Of a DNA stretch of 64,000 bases, positions 49,550 through 58,778 are shown one piece after another; position 1 is the stretch's first letter; every line of letters begins with the position of its first letter. The DNA lies in NCBI RefSeq assembly GCF_030209575.1, contig NZ_JARVRS010000001.1:310001-374000 (forward strand), in the 5' to 3' direction. Origin of the DNA: Leifsonia sp. fls2-241-R2A-40a. GTDB lineage: Bacteria; Actinomycetota; Actinomycetes; Actinomycetales; Microbacteriaceae. The translations under genes and the position numbers were made by a program. The notes beneath the pieces are model-generated. The model ran no database searches and had not been told where the DNA came from. It saw only the letters and a program-made list of their open reading frames with translations.

Positions 49550-50455
49550 TCAGCGGGCGCGGGGATGCGCGGACGTGTACACGTCGCGCAGGGTGTCCGC
49601 GGTGACTAGCGTGTAGATCTGGGTCGTCGCGACCGACGAGTGTCCGAGCAGTTCCTGCACGACGCGCACATCCGCTCCCCCGGCCAGCAGGTGCGTCGCG
49701 AACGAGTGGCGGAGGGTGTGCGGCGAGATCTCGATGTCGAGCTCCGCCCGCTCGGCCGCCGCCCGGATGATCAGCCACACGTTCTGCCGGGAGAGACGCG
49801 CGCCGCGCATCCCGAGGAACAGCGCCGGGGTCGCACGCCCCTTCGCCGAGAGCACCGGCCGCGCGCGCACCAGGTACGCCGACACCGCCTCGCGCGCGTA
49901 GCTGCCGAGCGGCACGATGCGCTGCTTGCTGCCCTTGCCGGTCAGCCGCACCACATCCGTGTCGATCACGTCGTCGACGTTCAGCCCCACGGCCTCGCTG
50001 ACGCGGGCACCGGTCGCGTACATGAGCTCGAGGAGCGCCTTGTCGCGCAGCGCCGCGACCTCGTCGCCGTCGGTCGCCGCGAGGAGCGCGGCCACCTGGT
50101 CGACCGTGATCGCCTTCGGAAGGCGGCTGGGCAGCTTCGGCGGACGCAGGTCGCGGGACGCATCCACCTCCACCTTCCCCTCGTCGAGGAGGAACCGGTG
50201 GAACCCGCGCACCGTCGACAGCATCCGGGCGAGCGAGGATGCGGTGAGCGGCGACTCCTCGCGCGTCCCGAGATGCACCGCGAAAGCCGACAGGGTCGCC
50301 GACGTGACGGCCCGGACATCCGCGACTCCCTGCTCGTCGAGCCAGGTGCTGTAGACGGTCAGATCGCGTCGGTACGCGGACACCGTGTTGGCCGAGAGGC
50401 CGCGCTCGATGGCGACGTGCCTGAGGAAGGCGTCGACATCGGCCGCGACGGTCAT
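49550..50455 (-). CDS. xerD: Site-specific tyrosine recombinase XerD
   Basis: Encodes 301 aa from ATG 50455. The N-terminal SAM-like core-binding domain (DAFLRHVAIERGLSANTVSAYRRDL) is followed by the catalytic domain: Arg in YATGARVSEAVGL, Lys in LTGKGSKQRIVPL, HTLRHSFATHLLAGG (His and Arg), LGHSSVATTQIYTLV (His and the Tyr nucleophile). It resolves chromosome dimers at dif. The start overlaps the NUDIX gene (ATGA). The order pyrG-NUDIX-xerD-parA-scpA is usual in the phylum. Confidence 0.95.
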   Translation of the reverse strand: MTVAADVDAFLRHVAIERGLSANTVSAYRRDLTVYSTWLDEQGVADVRAVTSATLSAFAVHLGTREESPLTASSLARMLSTVRGFHRFLLDEGKVEVDASRDLRPPKLPSRLPKAITVDQVAALLAATDGDEVAALRDKALLELMYATGARVSEAVGLNVDDVIDTDVVRLTGKGSKQRIVPLGSYAREAVSAYLVRARPVLSAKGRATPALFLGMRGARLSRQNVWLIIRAAAERAELDIEISPHTLRHSFATHLLAGGADVRVVQELLGHSSVATTQIYTLVTADTLRDVYTSAHPRAR

Positions 50456-51093
50456 CTCTCCAGCTTGGGGTGGCTCGGCCAGGGCTCGTCCGCCGCGCCG
50501 AGCGTGGTCCAGCCGGTCTCCCGCGCGGTCCGGGCGGCGAGCAGCGCGATGATCAGCGGAGCGTTGTGCACGCGGCGCTGCATCACCGCCTCCACGGCCT
50601 CGTCGAGCGGCACCCAGCGCACCTCGATGTCGGCCTCCTCCGCCTCGCGGGCGAATGCGGAGCCGGTCGAGCGGACACCGCGCGCGAGGTAGATGCGGAT
50701 GGCCTCGTCGTTGCCGCCGGGGCTCGTGAAGACGTCGGTGAGCACATTCCACTCGTCGGCCTCGAGGTCGGCCTCCTCACTCAGCTCGCGCTGGGCGGCC
50801 GGGAGCGGGCCCTCGCCGTGCATGTCGAGCAGCCCGGCCGGGATCTCCCAGTCGCGGTGCCGCACCGGGTGACGGTACTGGCGGATGAGCAGGACGCGAC
50901 CGTCGTCATCCAGCGCGAGGATGCCCACGGCGCCGGTGTGGTCCACGTACTCGCGGGTGATCTCCTCGCCGTTGTAGCGGAAGACATCGCGGCGGACGTT
51001 CCAGATCTTCCCCTCGAAGGCCACCTCGGACGAGACGATCTCCGGGCGGAACGGCTGGTCGTCGAGTCCGCCCGTCGCCTGCTCGTCGCTCAT
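50452..51093 (-). CDS. NUDIX hydrolase, ADP-ribose pyrophosphatase-like
   Basis: Encodes 213 aa from ATG 51093. The NUDIX box lies in EIPAGLLDMHGEGPLPAAQREL followed by SEEADLEAD; the spacing between the first Gly and Glu is one longer than the standard pattern and the final Gly is Ala, as in some ADP-ribose pyrophosphatases. YRHPVRHRDWEIPAG fits substrate binding by this subfamily. It removes ADP-ribose or related dinucleotides. TGATG coupling to pyrG upstream and ATGA to xerD downstream. Confidence 0.9.
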   Translation of the reverse strand: MSDEQATGGLDDQPFRPEIVSSEVAFEGKIWNVRRDVFRYNGEEITREYVDHTGAVGILALDDDGRVLLIRQYRHPVRHRDWEIPAGLLDMHGEGPLPAAQRELSEEADLEADEWNVLTDVFTSPGGNDEAIRIYLARGVRSTGSAFAREAEEADIEVRWVPLDEAVEAVMQRRVHNAPLIIALLAARTARETGWTTLGAADEPWPSHPKLER

Positions 51094-52862
51094 CAGGCTT
51101 CGGCCACCATCGCGGCGTCGGCGTCGGCGTCGACCTCGGCGTCCGCCTCGGCGACCTCGAACAGCAGGCTGGCCTTCTGGCGGTCGAGCGCGGCGCCGAC
51201 GAGGCCGGCGAACAGCGGGTGCGCGCGGTTCGGGCGCGAGCGGAGCTCGGGATGCGCCTGCGTGCCCACGTAGAACGGGTGCACGTCCCGCGGCAGCTCG
51301 ACGTACTCGACCAGGTGGCCGTCCGGCGAGGTGCCGGAGAACCACAGGCCGGCGTCCGCGATCTGCTCGCGGTAGTTGTTGTTCACCTCGTAGCGGTGGC
51401 GGTGACGCTCGGACGCCTCGCTCGAGCCGTACAGCTCGGACACCAGCGAGCCCTCGGCGAGGTTCGCCGGGTAGAGGCCAAGACGCATCGTGCCGCCCAG
51501 GTCGCCGCCCGCGATGATGTCGACCTGCTCGGCCATCGTCGCGATCACGGGGAACTCGGTCTCCGGGTCGAACTCGGAGGACGACGCACCCGTCAGGCCT
51601 GCCTCGTGCCGCGCGTACTCGATGACCATGCACTGCAGGCCGAGGCACAGGCCGAGGGCGGGGATGCCGTTCTCACGGGCGAAGCGGAGCGCTCCGACCT
51701 TGCCCTCGATGCCGCGCACGCCGAAGCCGCCCGGGACGCAGATCGCATCCACATCGCTGAGCTGGTGCGCAGCCCCCTCGGGCGTCTGGCACTCGTCGGA
51801 GGCGATCCACTTCAGCTTCACCTTGGTGCGGTGGGCGAACCCGCCGGCACGGAGGGCCTCGGTGACCGACAGGTAGGCGTCCGGAAGGTCGATGTACTTG
51901 CCGACCAGGCCGATGGTGACCTCGTGCTTCGGGTCGTGCACCGACTCCAGAAGCCGTGCCCAGCCGCCCCAGTCGACGTCGTCCGCCTTGTCCAGGCCGA
52001 GCTGGTCGATGATGTAGGCGTCGAGGCCCTGCTCGTGGAGCATGGTCGGGATGTCGTAGATGCTGGGGACGTCGACCGCGTTCACGACGGCCTGCTCATC
52101 CACGTCGCACATCAGCGCGATCTTGCGCTTGTTGCTGTCGGAGACGGGGCGGTCGCTCCGGAGCACCAGCGCATCCGGCTGGATTCCGATGGAGCGGAGG
52201 GCCGCGACCGAGTGCTGCGTCGGCTTGGTCTTCTGCTCGCCGGAGGCGTTCATGAACGGGACGAGCGATACGTGGACGAAGAAGCAGTTCTTGCGTCCCA
52301 GCTCGTGGCGCACCTGCCGGGCGGACTCGATGAACGGCTGCGACTCGATGTCGCCGACCGTTCCGCCGATCTCGGTGATGATGACGTCGGGGGCGGGCTC
52401 GCCGTCCGGACCCGGCTGCGCCTGCAGCCGCATCCGGCGCTTGATCTCGTCGGTGATGTGCGGGATGACCTGGACGGTGTCGCCGAGGTACTCGCCGCGG
52501 CGCTCCTTCGCGATCACGTTGGAGTAGATCTGGCCGGTGGTGACGTTGGCGGACTGGCCGAGGTTGATGTCGAGGAAGCGCTCGTAGTGGCCGATGTCGA
52601 GGTCGGTCTCGGCGCCGTCGTCGGTGACGAAGACCTCACCGTGCTGGAACGGGTTCATGGTGCCCGGGTCCACGTTGAGATAGGGGTCGAGCTTCTGCAT
52701 CACGACGCGCAGACCGCGTGCCGTCAGGAGATTGCCGAGGGAAGCGGCCGTGAGACCCTTCCCCAACGAAGAAACGACACCACCTGTCACGAAGATGTGC
52801 TTGGTAGTGCCGTTAGCTGAACTTTTGCCGCTCTGAGGGCCCGCGTCTGAATAATCCACCAC
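51093..52862 (-). CDS. pyrG: CTP synthase
   Basis: Encodes 589 aa from GTG 52862. The synthetase domain has [44 protein letters not shown] and [10 protein letters not shown]. The class I glutaminase domain has the Cys nucleophile in [11 protein letters not shown] and the His-Glu pair in [12 protein letters not shown]. It makes CTP from UTP and glutamine. The start is uncertain by a codon or a few: TAGGCT lies 8 nt before GTG 52862. First gene of the pyrG-NUDIX-xerD-parA-scpAB-rluB run. Confidence 0.96.
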   Translation of the reverse strand: MVDYSDAGPQSGKSSANGTTKHIFVTGGVVSSLGKGLTAASLGNLLTARGLRVVMQKLDPYLNVDPGTMNPFQHGEVFVTDDGAETDLDIGHYERFLDINLGQSANVTTGQIYSNVIAKERRGEYLGDTVQVIPHITDEIKRRMRLQAQPGPDGEPAPDVIITEIGGTVGDIESQPFIESARQVRHELGRKNCFFVHVSLVPFMNASGEQKTKPTQHSVAALRSIGIQPDALVLRSDRPVSDSNKRKIALMCDVDEQAVVNAVDVPSIYDIPTMLHEQGLDAYIIDQLGLDKADDVDWGGWARLLESVHDPKHEVTIGLVGKYIDLPDAYLSVTEALRAGGFAHRTKVKLKWIASDECQTPEGAAHQLSDVDAICVPGGFGVRGIEGKVGALRFARENGIPALGLCLGLQCMVIEYARHEAGLTGASSSEFDPETEFPVIATMAEQVDIIAGGDLGGTMRLGLYPANLAEGSLVSELYGSSEASERHRHRYEVNNNYREQIADAGLWFSGTSPDGHLVEYVELPRDVHPFYVGTQAHPELRSRPNRAHPLFAGLVGAALDRQKASLLFEVAEADAEVDADADAAMVAEA

Positions 52863-52919
52863 GGGCTTACAGCCTATCACCGACCGGGACCCGCTCTCGC
52901 GCGGGCGTTCGTGTCGCGG

Positions 52920-54662
52920 TCAGCGCCGCGCGGCCGAGGCCATGTCGACGAGTTCGCGCGCATGCGCGAGACCCGATTCGGAGTCGGGCAGTCCGGACAG
53001 CAGTCGCGCCATCTCGGCGATGCGCTCGTCGCCGTCGAGCCGCCGGACACTGGATGCGGTGACCGCGCCGTCGCTGCCCTTCACCACCGTCAGGTGGTTG
53101 TTCGCGAATGCGGCGACCTGCGCCAGGTGGGTGACGACGATGACCTGCGCCGACTCGGCGAGCCGGGCGAGTCGTCGGCCGATCTCGATGGCGGACGCGC
53201 CGCCGACGCCGGCGTCGACCTCGTCGAAGATGAACGTCGGCACGGGGTCGCTGCCCGCGATGACGACCTCGATCGCGAGCATGACGCGTGACAGCTCGCC
53301 GCCCGACGCGCCCTTGCCGAGCGGGCGCGGTTCGGCGCCGGGATGCGGCTGCAGCAGGATCGCGACCTGGTCGCGTCCGCTCGCCGAGTACGTCTGCAGG
53401 TCGCCGTCGGGGCGCTGCGTCACCTCGACGACGATGCGCGCATCCGGCATGGCCAGGGCCGACAGCTCGTCGGTCACCGCGTCGGAGAGCCGCGCGGCGG
53501 CCGCCGTGCGCTCGGCGCTGAGCCCGGCCGCCAGCTCTTCGACGAGGGCGGCGTCGGTCTCGACCTCGCGGGTCAGTTCGCCGATGCGGTCGGCGTCGTT
53601 GTCGAGCTCGAGCAGGCGCAGGCTGCCGGTCTCGAGGGTCTGGATGACGTCGTCGAGGGTCGGGCCGTACTTGCGGACCAGCACGGCCAGCTCCGAGCGC
53701 CGCTCCTGCAGCACCTCCAGCTCGTGCGCGCCGTCGGCGTCGAGCGTCGCGAGGTACGTCGACAGCTGGGCGGCGATGTCGGAGATCAGGTAGTTCGCCT
53801 CGGCCACGGAGTCGGCGAGCGGCTGCAGGGCGGTGTCGTGCGGCGACACGCGCTCCAGCTGCCGCCGGGCGTTGTCGAGCAGGGCGAGCGCATCCACCCC
53901 CTCGGACTCCTCGGCGCTCAGGAGTTCGCGTGCGGCGGCCGCGGCGAGCCGGAGGTCTTCCAGATTGGTGAGGCGCTCGGCGCGTTCGGCGAGCTCGTCG
54001 TCCTCGCCCGGCTGCGGCGCCACGGACTCGATCTCGGCCATCGCGACGCGCAGGTCGTCGGCCTCGCGGGCGCGGCGGTCCTGGTCGGCGATCAGCTCGT
54101 CGAGCTCCGCCCGGTTGTCTCGCCAGCGGTGGAAGACCTGCTCGTAGGTGCCGAGCGCCTCCGCGAATGTTGGGCCGGCGAACCGGTCGAGCGCGGCCCG
54201 CTGAGCCACCGCGGAGCGAAGGCGGATCTGGTCGGACTGCCCGTGAACGACGACGAGCTGCTCGCCCAGGTCGGTCAGCACAGCGACGGGAGCGCTGCGC
54301 CCTCCGACGACGACCCGGGAGCGGCCCTCCGCCGAGACCGAGCGGCTGAGAACGAGCTCCGCCTCCGCTGCGTCGATCGGGTCGACGTCTCCCCCGGCGT
54401 CGCGCACGCGCTCCACCACTTCACCGGTGGTCGGGACACGCCAGCGGCCCTCCACCCACGCCTGCGGGCTGCCCAGCCGGACCGCGCCCGCGTCGGCACG
54501 CTCGCCCAGGAGCAGTCCGAGCGCCGAGACCACCATGGTCTTGCCCGCGCCGGTCTCGCCGGTGATCGCCGTGAAGCCCGCCCCCAGCGGGAGCGAGGCG
54601 TCGGCGATGACACCCAGGTCTTTGATCGAGATCTCCTCGATGCCTCCGCGTACGTCAGTCAC
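52920..54662 (-). CDS. recN: DNA repair protein RecN
   Basis: Encodes 580 aa from GTG 54662, overlapping nadK by 8 nt. An SMC-like ATPase: Walker A in FTAITGETGAGKTMVVSAL (K41), a long coiled-coil middle (residues ~150-370, heptad-rich Glu/Arg/Leu), the signature LGKGASGGELSRVMLAIE, and Walker B in PTFIFDEVDAGVGG. It acts early in double-strand break repair, holding DNA ends together. The tlyA-nadK-recN order is conserved in actinobacteria. Confidence 0.96.
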   Translation of the reverse strand: MTDVRGGIEEISIKDLGVIADASLPLGAGFTAITGETGAGKTMVVSALGLLLGERADAGAVRLGSPQAWVEGRWRVPTTGEVVERVRDAGGDVDPIDAAEAELVLSRSVSAEGRSRVVVGGRSAPVAVLTDLGEQLVVVHGQSDQIRLRSAVAQRAALDRFAGPTFAEALGTYEQVFHRWRDNRAELDELIADQDRRAREADDLRVAMAEIESVAPQPGEDDELAERAERLTNLEDLRLAAAAARELLSAEESEGVDALALLDNARRQLERVSPHDTALQPLADSVAEANYLISDIAAQLSTYLATLDADGAHELEVLQERRSELAVLVRKYGPTLDDVIQTLETGSLRLLELDNDADRIGELTREVETDAALVEELAAGLSAERTAAAARLSDAVTDELSALAMPDARIVVEVTQRPDGDLQTYSASGRDQVAILLQPHPGAEPRPLGKGASGGELSRVMLAIEVVIAGSDPVPTFIFDEVDAGVGGASAIEIGRRLARLAESAQVIVVTHLAQVAAFANNHLTVVKGSDGAVTASSVRRLDGDERIAEMARLLSGLPDSESGLAHARELVDMASAARR

Positions 54663-55581
54663 GGCCGGCCGGCCCTCTCCAGCCCGTGACGGGGAGGTTG
54701 AACTTGTGCACCAGACGGTCGGTGAACGGCCCTGCGTGCAGTCGTGCGAGGCGGACGGGGATGGGCGACCGACGCACCACGACGCGCGCGCCGCGGGGCA
54801 GATCGAAGGGCCGTCGTCCGTCGCACCAGAGGATGCCGGCTCCACCCGCACGATCGAGCAGCTCCACCGCGAGCGAGGAGTCGGCGTCGACGACGAGGGG
54901 ACGCGAGAACAGCGCGTGAGCGCTGAGCGGCACCAGGAGCAGTGCCGCGACACCCGGCCAGACCACCGGACCACCGGCCGAGAACGAGTAGGCGGTCGAG
55001 CCGGTCGGGGTGGACATCACCACGCCGTCGCAGCCGAAGCTCGACATGGGTCGGCCGTCGACCTCGATGACGACCTCGAGCATCCGCTCGCGGCTGGCCT
55101 TCTCGACCGTCGCCTCGTTGAGGGCCCAGCTCTCGTAGACGACCTCGCGACCGACCTTCACCCGCGCGGACAGGGTCATGCGCTCTTCGACCTCGTAGTC
55201 CTTCGCAAGCCCGCGGGCGATCGCGGTCTCGAGATCGTCGCGCTCGCTCTCGGCGAGGAAGCCGACGTGCCCGAGGTTAACGCCGAGCAGTGGAGCGGAG
55301 CATCCGCGCACCAGTTCGGCCGCACGCAGGATGGTGCCGTCGCCGCCCAGCACGATCACCAGTTCGAGCTCGCTGGGCGCCACGTCGTCGCCGAGCACCG
55401 CCACCGCGTCGAGTGAGGGATCGGCCTCGAGCAGATCTCTGCGCTCGTCCGCGCTCAGCACCGGGACGACGCCCGCGTCGAGCAGCTGCCGCGCCGCCCG
55501 CACGCCCGCTTCGAGGGAGTCCTGACGACCGGTGTGCGCGACGACGAGGATGTACCGCGTCGCTGCACCCATCTGTGTCAC
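54655..55581 (-). CDS. nadK: NAD kinase
   Basis: Encodes 308 aa. GTG 55581 is chosen because GGAGG lies 4 nt upstream; ATG 55572 (MGAATRYILVV) is the alternative. The catalytic VIVLGGDGTILRAAEL (GGDG at 79-82), LGVNLGHVGFLAE, WALNEATVEK and FGCDGVVMSTPTGSTAYSFSAGG match ATP/polyphosphate-dependent NAD kinases. It makes NADP. Located between tlyA and recN as in most actinobacteria. Confidence 0.96.
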   Translation of the reverse strand: MTQMGAATRYILVVAHTGRQDSLEAGVRAARQLLDAGVVPVLSADERRDLLEADPSLDAVAVLGDDVAPSELELVIVLGGDGTILRAAELVRGCSAPLLGVNLGHVGFLAESERDDLETAIARGLAKDYEVEERMTLSARVKVGREVVYESWALNEATVEKASRERMLEVVIEVDGRPMSSFGCDGVVMSTPTGSTAYSFSAGGPVVWPGVAALLLVPLSAHALFSRPLVVDADSSLAVELLDRAGGAGILWCDGRRPFDLPRGARVVVRRSPIPVRLARLHAGPFTDRLVHKFNLPVTGWRGPAGRD

Positions 55582-55670
55582 GTTCCCTCCTGTCGAAAGC
55601 CGTCCTCCCATTCTGTCTGTTTTCGGGAAGAGGGCGAGGCCGCCACCACAGGTTTGTGGAGAACGTTCAC

Positions 55671-56471
55671 CTAGCGCGAAAGGCGCACGACCTCGTCGCG
55701 CGACCCGGACGGGTCCGGCGCGCCCGAACGGAACCAGGCCAGGAACTCGCGGTTGCCGTGTCCTCCGGCGATCGGCGAGGCGATCAGCCCCGCCGTTCCG
55801 AGGCCGGCATCGTGGGCGGCCCAGAGGACGTCGGAGACGGCATCCGCGCGCAGTCCCGCGTCGCGCACGACGCCCTCGCGGATGCCCTGCCGACCCACCT
55901 CGAACTGCGGCTTGATCAGCAGAACGAAGTCGGCCCCGCGCGCGGCGGTCGCCACCAGCGCGGGGATCACCTGGGTGAGCGAGATGAACGACAGATCGGC
56001 GACCACCAGGTCGGGGCGTGCGTCGTCGCCGGTGAGCGACGCCAGCGCCTCCGCGGTGAGCGAGCGGACATTCACGCCCTCGTAGGACTCCAGCCGCTCC
56101 TCCGCCGCGAGCGCCGACGAGAGCTGCCCGTGGCCGACGTCCACCGCGATGACCCGCGACGCGCCGCGCTCCAGCAGCACCTGGCTGAAGCCGCCCGTGG
56201 ATGCGCCCGCGTCGAGCGCGAGCCGGCCGGCGGGGTCGACGCCGAATGCGTCGAGCGCCGCGATCAGTTTGTGGGCGCCCCTGCTGACGTAGTGGTCGGC
56301 GCCCGCGACGCGGACCTCCTGCCCGTCGCGCACCTTGGCTGACGCGCGCACCACCGGGCTGCCGTCGACGGTCACGAGGCCCTCCGCGATCAGCGTCGCC
56401 GCGTGCGACCGCGACCGGGCGAGTCCGAGTTCCGCCAGCGCGACGTCGAGGCGGCGGTCACCCGCGGCCAT
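55671..56471 (-). CDS. tlyA: 16S/23S rRNA 2'-O-methyltransferase TlyA
   Basis: Encodes 266 aa from ATG 56471. An N-terminal S4 domain (RRLDVALAELGLARSRSHAATLIAEG) precedes an FtsJ-like methyltransferase: ALDAGASTGGFSQVLLERGAS (SAM site), AVDVGHGQL, VVADLSFISLTQVIPAL, LLIKPQFEVGR. TlyA methylates cytidines in both ribosomal subunits and affects capreomycin sensitivity in mycobacteria. Its start overlaps a 57-aa ORF by 14 nt. Confidence 0.95.
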   Translation of the reverse strand: MAAGDRRLDVALAELGLARSRSHAATLIAEGLVTVDGSPVVRASAKVRDGQEVRVAGADHYVSRGAHKLIAALDAFGVDPAGRLALDAGASTGGFSQVLLERGASRVIAVDVGHGQLSSALAAEERLESYEGVNVRSLTAEALASLTGDDARPDLVVADLSFISLTQVIPALVATAARGADFVLLIKPQFEVGRQGIREGVVRDAGLRADAVSDVLWAAHDAGLGTAGLIASPIAGGHGNREFLAWFRSGAPDPSGSRDEVVRLSR

Positions 56472-56631
56472 GGTCGTCGTCGCCCTCCAGCGTCCGTCGC
56501 AGCTGCTCGTGCAGGTGCGCGTACGCGTCGGCGCGCGCGGCGAGCGGCTGCTCCTCGATCACATCCAGCCGGTCGACGAGGCCGTCGCTCACGCCGTCGT
56601 CCTGACCGGCATCCTGTGGTTCATCCGACAT
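56458..56631 (-). CDS. 57-aa acidic protein between tyrS and tlyA
   Basis: ATG 56631 to TGA 56458. The peptide (MSDEPQDAGQDDGVSDGLVD, then RLDVIEEQPLAARADAYAHL and HEQLRRTLEGDDDHGRG) is acidic with a central amphipathic helix. TACGGT lies 6 nt before the ATG, so it may be leaderless and form the first cistron of the tlyA-nadK-recN operon. Small proteins like this at the same place in related genomes would be expected, but I cannot check. Function unknown. Confidence 0.55.
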   Translation of the reverse strand: MSDEPQDAGQDDGVSDGLVDRLDVIEEQPLAARADAYAHLHEQLRRTLEGDDDHGRG

Positions 56632-56637
56632 GCGTCA

Positions 56638-56643
56638 ACCGTA
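56638..56643 (-). promoter_or_regulatory. -10 element TACGGT for the 57-aa gene and tlyA operon
   Basis: Reads TACGGT on the minus strand, 6 nt before ATG 56631, in the 38-nt gap after tyrS. Confidence 0.4.
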
Positions 56644-56669
56644 GGTCACGACCGCCGCCGGCGCGTGGA

Positions 56670-58007
56670 TCACGCGACGAAGACACCGGCGAGCGTCTTC
56701 TTCCCGCGGCGCAGCACCACCATGTCGCCGGGCAGCACGGAGGCTCCGATCAACTGCTCCGGATCCTCCACCTTGGCGTTGTTGACGTAGATGCCGCCCT
56801 GGGCGACCGCGCGGCGGGACTCGCCGAGGCTCGCGGTGAGCCCCGTGTCGTTCAGCACCTGCGCGACCGTCGCAGATGGCTCCGTCGTGGTCGTGTTGGG
56901 GAGCTCGCGCAGAGCGGCCTCCAGCGTGGCCGGGTCGAGCTCGGCGAGCTCGCCCTGACCGAACAGGGCCTGGGACGCTGCGATCACCGCCTGCGTTGCG
57001 GACTCGCCGTGCACCAGAGCGGTGACGTCGTATGCCAGCCGGCGCTGCGCCTCGCGCCGGAACGGCTCGTCGGCGACCTTCTGCGCCAGCTCCTCGATCT
57101 CGGCACGCGTGAGGAACGTGAAGACCTTCAGCCGGTCGATCACGTCCGCGTCGTCGGTGTTGAGCCAGAACTGGTACATGGCGTAGGGCGACGTGAGCGC
57201 GGGGTTGAGCCAGATGGCGTTGCCCTCGCTCTTGCCGAACTTCGTGCCGTCGCTGTTGGTGATCAGCGGCGTGCCGATGGCGTGCACGTGCGCGCCCTCG
57301 ACCTTGCGGATGAGCTCCGTGCCGCTGGTGAGGTTGCCCCACTGATCGCTGCCGCCGGTCTGCAGCACGCAGCCGTACTGCCGGAACAGCTCGAGGAAGT
57401 CCATCCCCTGCAGGATCTGGTAGCTGAACTCGGTGTACGAGATGCCCTCGTCGGAGTTCAGGCGCGCGGCCACCGCATCCTTCTTGAGCATGGTGCCGAC
57501 CCGGAAGTGCTTGCCGATCTCGCGGAGGAAGTCGATCGCCGACATCGGCGCCGTCCAGTCGAGGTTGTTCACGAGCCGCACGGCGTTCTCGCCCTCGTCG
57601 GACAGGAATCGGGTGACCTGGGCCTGCAGGTAGCCGACCCATTCGGCGACGGTCTCCTTGGTGTTGAGAGTGCGCTCGGCGGTCGGGCGCGGGTCCCCGA
57701 TCAGGCCGGTGGAGCCGCCGACCAGCCCGAGCGGGCGGTGTCCGGCCAGCTGAAGGCGGCGCATCGTCAGCAGCTGGACGAGGTTGCCGAGGTGGAGGCT
57801 CGCCGCCGTCGGGTCGAATCCGCAGTAGTACGTGACCGGATCGCCGGAGAGGAGCTCTTTGAGGGCGGTCTCATCGGTGGACACGTGGATGAGACCGCGC
57901 CACTTCAGCTCGTCCCAGACGTCGTCGAAGGACGCATCATTGGCCTGCGCGGCGAGGACAGGCGCGCGCGTCGCGCTCTGGTCGCGGGAGATGGCGGTTT
58001 CGGACAC
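56670..58007 (-). CDS. tyrS: Tyrosyl-tRNA synthetase
   Basis: Encodes 445 aa from GTG 58007. The class I motif HIGH appears as PTAASLHLGNLVQL, the tyrosine pocket as YQILQGMDFLELFRQYGC with GGSDQWGN, and KMSKS as KFGKSEGNAIW. The C-terminal S4 domain (SLGESRRAVAQGGIYVNNAKV) binds tRNA. It charges tRNA-Tyr. TACCCT 6 nt before the GTG indicates a leaderless mRNA. It diverges from the SatD-like operon, whose operators lie 43 bp and more from this start. Confidence 0.97.
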   Translation of the reverse strand: MSETAISRDQSATRAPVLAAQANDASFDDVWDELKWRGLIHVSTDETALKELLSGDPVTYYCGFDPTAASLHLGNLVQLLTMRRLQLAGHRPLGLVGGSTGLIGDPRPTAERTLNTKETVAEWVGYLQAQVTRFLSDEGENAVRLVNNLDWTAPMSAIDFLREIGKHFRVGTMLKKDAVAARLNSDEGISYTEFSYQILQGMDFLELFRQYGCVLQTGGSDQWGNLTSGTELIRKVEGAHVHAIGTPLITNSDGTKFGKSEGNAIWLNPALTSPYAMYQFWLNTDDADVIDRLKVFTFLTRAEIEELAQKVADEPFRREAQRRLAYDVTALVHGESATQAVIAASQALFGQGELAELDPATLEAALRELPNTTTTEPSATVAQVLNDTGLTASLGESRRAVAQGGIYVNNAKVEDPEQLIGASVLPGDMVVLRRGKKTLAGVFVA

Positions 58008-58013
58008 GCGTTC

Positions 58014-58019
58014 AGGGTA
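58014..58019 (-). promoter_or_regulatory. -10 element TACCCT, leaderless start of tyrS
   Basis: Reads TACCCT on the minus strand, 6 nt before GTG 58007. Confidence 0.5.
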
Positions 58020-58049
58020 TCAGCGGGGCGGCGCGCCGACCTGCCCGAT

Positions 58050-58127
58050 ATCAGGACACCAGACCTGATGAGGTGGTAATCAGGCGTACAGGCCTGATAC
58101 CATCTCCATCAGGTCCTACACCCTGAT
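58050..58127. promoter_or_regulatory. Three ATCAGG-N8-CCTGAT operators with exact 29-bp period
   Basis: Dyads occupy 58050-58069, 58079-58098 and 58108-58127. Arms are identical in all three while the 8-bp centres differ. A TACCAT -10 (58098-58103) lies between the second and third, so binding would cover the promoter and start of the SatD-like gene. Confidence 0.85.
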
Positions 58128-58139
58128 GGGAGCCACATC

Positions 58140-58778
58140 ATGTTCGTCGTCACCGCCGACCAGGTGGACAGCAGGCGCCGCCCCGACATCGTCGCCCCGG
58201 CGCTCGAAGAGATCGCAGACCGGTTCGCAGCGCACCTCGCCCTGCCACCGGATCGCAACGCCGGAGACGAACTCCAGGTGCTGACGGCGGATGCGGCCAC
58301 GGCGCTCGACCTGATCCTCACCCTCACCCGCGAGGGCGCGTGGAGCGTCGGCCTGGGCCTCGGCGACGTGCGCCTCCCGCTCCCCGAGAACACCCGCGAA
58401 GCCACCGGTGACGCGTTCGTGGCCGCCCGGACGGCGGTCGCCCGTGCCAAGCGCGCTCCGGCGCGGCTGGCCGTCGAGGCGCTCGCCGCTCCGGAACCCG
58501 CCGCCGATGCGGAAGCGCTCGTCACCCTCCTCCTGACCCTGCGCGACGGACGCACCGCGGCCGGCTGGGAGCTCTACGACCTGGTCTCCGCGGGCCTCAC
58601 GCAGGCGGAGGCCGGGGCGCGGCTCGGCATCACGCCGCAGTCCGCCAGCGACCGCGCACGGGCAGCAGGTGCCCGTGTCGAGCTCGCGGCCATCCCGGCC
58701 CTGACTAGGCTTCTGGCACGCGCCGATGCCGCTCAGAGCGAGGGACCGGACGCGCACGATCCCGAGGAGGACGCATGA
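58140..58778 (+). CDS. SatD-family regulator-like protein with C-terminal helix-turn-helix
   Basis: Encodes 212 aa from ATG 58140 (GGGAG 7 nt upstream). The N-terminal part fits SatD-like proteins: FVVTADQVDSRRRPDIVAPAL, NAGDELQVLTADAATALDLIL, VGLGLGDVRLPLPENTREATGDAFVAARTAVARAK (in pieces). The C-terminus has a helix-turn-helix, GLTQAEAGARLGITPQSASDRA. Three phased dyads sit on its promoter, so it probably represses itself and the membrane gene coupled to it (ATGA overlap). The signal is unknown; the family name comes from stress genes of Streptococcus. Confidence 0.75.
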   Translation: MFVVTADQVDSRRRPDIVAPALEEIADRFAAHLALPPDRNAGDELQVLTADAATALDLILTLTREGAWSVGLGLGDVRLPLPENTREATGDAFVAARTAVARAKRAPARLAVEALAAPEPAADAEALVTLLLTLRDGRTAAGWELYDLVSAGLTQAEAGARLGITPQSASDRARAAGARVELAAIPALTRLLARADAAQSEGPDAHDPEEDA

